Assembly (NCBI GenBank): GCA_043809265.1
Contig: JAZDDY010000078.1
Span: 1 to 7,090 of the forward strand
Length of the DNA: 7,090 nt
From: JAPLVS01 sp043809265
GTDB taxonomy: Archaea; Iainarchaeota; Iainarchaeia; Iainarchaeales; DTGL01
Reading direction: 5' to 3'
Under the pieces are notes generated by a model, which saw only the letters and a program-made list of their open reading frames with translations, did no database searches and was not told the origin of the DNA. Both the position numbers and the translations under genes were made by a program. Of this stretch, positions 5,666 to 7,090 are shown piece after piece (position 1 is the stretch's first letter; each line of letters opens with the position of its first letter).

Positions 5666-6223
5666 ATGGGTAAAAAAATGACAAAAAAAAAGCCTGCAAA
5701 AAAGCTCACCGCATTCCAGACAGTAAACGAGTTCCTGGCGCGGGTTGGCGGCGAGGGAGCCACACAATTGGTATCGCTGTACGAAAAAGGCTTTGTCCCA
5801 ATCAGGGACGAGGAAATGGCTGAAAAGATGAAAGTAAAGGTTACAGACGTACGGACCATACTTAACAGGCTGCACTACCGGGGTGTGGCAAACTACCAGA
5901 AAAAAAGGAACAAAAAAACAGGCTGGTATTCCTACACTTGGACAATCGACCAGAAAAGAATCCTCGAACTGCTGATAGAAAAACAGAAGGAGGAAATTGA
6001 AAAAATGGAGCAAAAAAAAGAAAACGAGGAAACATACTCCTTTTTTGCATGCAAAAAAAGCTGCCACGAATTTCCGTTCGAAATTGCGGCAGAATACCAG
6101 TTCAGGTGCCCTGATTGCGGCAGCGAACTGAACAGCATAGACGGCAGGAAAAGGAGCCGCGGGCTCACAGAACAGGTAGGGCAAATGAAAAAAGAAATAG
6201 AAGAATTCAGCAAACTGATATAG
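5666..6223 (+). CDS. tfe: Transcription initiation factor E, alpha-type (TFE)
   Basis: TFE assists promoter opening by archaeal RNA polymerase together with TBP and TFB. The 185-aa protein has a lysine-rich start, an N-terminal winged-helix domain (~15-95, including VRTILNRLHYRGVANYQKKR at 62-81 and a GWYSYTWTID wing end at 86-95), a charged coiled-coil-like linker (~97-123), and a C-terminal zinc ribbon (~127-155). This is the canonical TFE-alpha layout and length. The zinc ligands would be C129, C133, C148 and C151. The first pair is spaced C-x3-C and followed directly by H134, whereas the second is the usual C-x2-C. The tail ends in another short charged helix. The start may be ATG 5666 or ATG 5678 (four residues shorter): the predicted TATA box and a GGGT before 5678 favour the latter, while the region before 5666 has no clear ribosome-binding site. 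Confidence 0.93.
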   Translation: MGKKMTKKKPAKKLTAFQTVNEFLARVGGEGATQLVSLYEKGFVPIRDEEMAEKMKVKVTDVRTILNRLHYRGVANYQKKRNKKTGWYSYTWTIDQKRILELLIEKQKEEIEKMEQKKENEETYSFFACKKSCHEFPFEIAAEYQFRCPDCGSELNSIDGRKRSRGLTEQVGQMKKEIEEFSKLI

Positions 6224-6428
6224 AAAAGGCCTGGCAGTCGGGCAAAAAACACAAATTGTTGGACAAATGGCAAACCAATAAAAAAAAGGCCCATTTGAGA
6301 AAAAAAGGTTAATTTAAGGTTTATTTTAAAATCAGAGAGAAATATTGGTTTTAATTTCCATTATAAACAAAGAAAAAGTTTAAAAACCTTTAAAAAGAAT
6401 AATATTAGTTCGATTAACAGTCATTTTA
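6224..6428 (+). promoter_or_regulatory. AT-rich leader region with TATA box of initiator tRNA
   Basis: This 205-nt gap holds no credible gene. It becomes strongly AT-rich from about 6300. CTTTAAAAAG (6388-6397), about 36 nt upstream of the tRNA 5' end, is the best TATA box and predicts a start near 6420; GTTTAAAAAC (6379-6387 region) is a second candidate just before it. Near the start of the gap CAAATGG (6264-6270) and CCATTTG (6291-6297) could pair around a 20-nt loop, a weak candidate for a 3' hairpin of the tfe transcript. Confidence 0.5.
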
Positions 6429-6503
6429 AGCGGGGTAGGGCAGCCTGGAGTGCCCGTCGGGCTCATAACCCGAAGGTCAAAGGTTCAAATCCTTTCCCCG
6501 CTA
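6429..6503 (+). tRNA. Initiator tRNA-Met (CAU)
   Basis: A 75-nt cloverleaf: acceptor AGCGGGG/CCCCGCU, D arm GGGC/GCCC with loop AGCCUGGAGU, anticodon arm UCGGG/CCCGA with loop CUCAUAA (anticodon CAU), variable loop of 5, and T arm AAAGG/CCUUU with loop UUCAAAU. It is the initiator rather than the elongator or the tRNA-Ile2 form, because of the A1-U72 pair and the three consecutive G-C pairs (29-31 with 39-41) next to the anticodon loop, both hallmarks of archaeal initiators. Discriminator A73; CCA not encoded. C56 is present for Trm56. Confidence 0.97.
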
Positions 6504-6508
6504 CTCTC

Positions 6509-6515
6509 TTTTTTT
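6509..6515 (+). terminator. Oligo-T terminator of initiator tRNA
   Basis: A pyrimidine tract containing seven consecutive T residues begins 6 nt after the discriminator base. Such T-runs are the normal archaeal tRNA terminators. A weak hairpin follows (AGCAGG at 6531-6536 with CCTGCT at 6553-6558) and may be unrelated. Confidence 0.7.
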
Positions 6516-6909
6516 AATTCTGCAAAAAACAGCAGGTTTAGCAGAAAAAACCCCTGCTTACTTTTCGGCCGGAACGCGGTTTTAGCCTGAAAAGAGCACT
6601 TATTTTCGGCTTGCTTGGCAAAAGTCGGCAAAGCACGAACTTTAACCCTCCCTTACTTCAGGCCAAATCAAACGCCTGGCTGCCTGCCTTGAAAAAGGCC
6701 AATAAAGCCAGGCCTGCAGCCAAACTTACTTCCAGCAGCAAAGGCCCTCAAACAGCAGCGCCATGCAAACAGGCAAAAAACAGCCAGAATTGCAACAATT
6801 ACTTTAGCTGCCGCCAAGCCAGGCAACCAGGCCAGAACAGGCAACCGCGGGAAGGCAGCAAAAAAACCTTTGAAAAACCAATTACTTTTAGGGCAAAAGT
6901 TTAGAAAAA

Positions 6910-6970
6910 TAATTACGAGTAATTACTATAGTTATTTGGCTTTACCGTAATTATTATAAGTAATTACGGT
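6910..6970. repeat. Cluster of TAATTAC / GTAATTA repeats
   Basis: TAATTAC occurs at 6910-6916 and again at 6920-6926, three bases apart; the second is part of the self-complementary GTAATTAC (6919-6926). The same word recurs inverted at 6947-6953 and directly at 6961-6967 inside a perfect 10-bp inverted repeat. The spacing and position just upstream of a gene suggest multiple binding sites for one regulator. Confidence 0.6.
6944..6970 (+). promoter_or_regulatory. 10-bp inverted repeat bracketing a TATA-like element (candidate operator)
   Basis: ACCGTAATTA (6944-6953) and TAATTACGGT (6961-6970) are perfect inverted copies separated by TTATAAG (6954-6960). The spacer with its flank is the best TATA box for the gene at 6984, centred about 27 nt before its ATG. 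A dimeric regulator bound here would cover the TBP site. The regulator is unknown. Confidence 0.6.
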
Positions 6971-6983
6971 CATTAGCATAAGT

Positions 6984-7090
6984 ATGAGCCTCAAGGGAAT
7001 GATTGCCGCGTTCTTCAGGGCCTTTGAAAAAGCCAGGGATTGGGCGGAATCCGAAAAGAAAATTTATGCCACAGGCCAGGCAGAAATAGA
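6984..7090 (+). CDS. Unknown protein, 3'-partial, probably leaderless
   Basis: An ATG at 6984 opens a frame that stays open to the window end (35 complete codons). The visible N-terminus starts MSLKGMIAAFFRAFEKARDW, then a charged stretch ending in an ATGQAEI segment. It looks like an amphipathic helix; it is not hydrophobic enough for a clear membrane segment or signal peptide. I do not recognise a family. No Shine-Dalgarno precedes the ATG, and the TATA-like element centred ~27 nt upstream predicts transcription starting at or next to the ATG, so the mRNA is probably leaderless, unlike the other genes here. The codon usage resembles the neighbouring genes. The inverted repeat over the promoter suggests regulated expression. 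An in-frame ATG at 6999 is an alternative start. Confidence 0.6.
   Translation, partial: MSLKGMIAAFFRAFEKARDWAESEKKIYATGQAEI

Larger units (their letters stand above)
6504..6983. other. 480-nt stretch without a convincing gene
   Basis: No protein or known RNA could be recognised here. From about 6660 to 6880 the plus strand is poor in T and rich in A and C, with repeated short words such as AACAGGCAA (6768-6776 and 6836-6844) and AGGCAACC (6821-6828 and 6839-6846). TTACTT occurs five times (6558, 6653, 6726, 6799, 6882), the middle three exactly 73 nt apart, though the sequences between do not align well. A plus-strand frame with a TTG start (6611-6904) and a minus-strand hydrophobic frame (~6920 to 6668) are both open but lack good starts and recognisable domains. 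The last 110 nt are AT-rich and hold the repeats and promoter of the next gene. Decayed coding sequence or an unrecognised structured RNA are both possible. Confidence 0.5.

Noticed and set aside
5678..5693. Programmed slippage at long A-runs in the tfe gene
   Set aside because: Runs of 8-9 A arise from AAA-rich lysine codons common throughout the window, and the protein is full length in one frame.
6820..6862. SRP RNA or another known structured RNA
   Set aside because: GGGAAGGCAGCA faintly recalls the SRP helix 8 loop, but the pairing partners and the rest of the S domain are missing.
6611..6904. 97-codon plus-strand frame with TTG start
   Set aside because: No Shine-Dalgarno, no recognisable motif, a Gln/Ala/Lys/Asn-rich composition that follows from the A/C-rich sequence, and no good promoter at the right distance.
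6504..6983. CRISPR array
   Set aside because: The TTACTT spacing is suggestive for three copies but the repeat is only six bases and the other intervals differ (95 and 83 nt).

Overview
The window looks like a chromosomal segment of an archaeon. Four signals support this: an archaeal initiator tRNA-Met (A1-U72 pair, three G-C pairs at the base of the anticodon stem), the archaea-specific tRNA C56 2'-O-methyltransferase Trm56, the basal transcription factor TFE, and TATA boxes about 25-40 nt upstream of genes, often with very short leaders. Coding strands are A-rich, with frequent AAA and ATA codons. The lineage cannot be fixed from the sequence. A DPANN-type archaeon (Diapherotrites/Micrarchaeota-like) is only a guess, prompted by the tight packing and the presence of a RelA-like protein.

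Layout. 1-1738 (+): most of a long RelA/SpoT homologue, 5'-truncated by the window edge. Its synthetase, TGS, CC/zinc-finger and ACT domains are intact, but the HD hydrolase domain is degenerate. 1802-2787 (+): a two-gene unit, a single-domain KaiC-like ATPase followed 2 nt later by an unrecognised 80-aa basic protein. 2793-3440 (-): a small GT-A glycosyltransferase-like protein, convergent with that unit and lying 9 nt downstream of tRNA-Phe(GAA). 3581-3655 (-): tRNA-Lys(UUU). 3711-4979 (-): seryl-tRNA synthetase. 5064-5579 (+): Trm56, divergent from serS. 5666-6223 (+): TFE. 6429-6503 (+): initiator tRNA-Met. 6504-6983: a 480-nt stretch without a convincing gene, ending in AATTAC-type repeats and a 10-bp inverted repeat that brackets a TATA box. 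6984-7090 (+): the start of a probably leaderless unknown gene.

Functionally, most of the window concerns the translation and transcription machinery: three tRNAs, one aminoacyl-tRNA synthetase, one tRNA modification enzyme whose target C56 is present in all three tRNAs, one initiation factor, and an alarmone synthetase whose bacterial relatives sense uncharged tRNA on the ribosome. The most notable points are the archaeal RelA-type enzyme with an EYDD motif and a ruined hydrolase site, the tRNA-Phe/glycosyltransferase arrangement in which tRNA 3' processing could create the mRNA 5' end, the C55 in tRNA-Phe, and the inverted-repeat-flanked TATA box. No obviously new multi-gene system (defence, CRISPR, mobile element) is visible.
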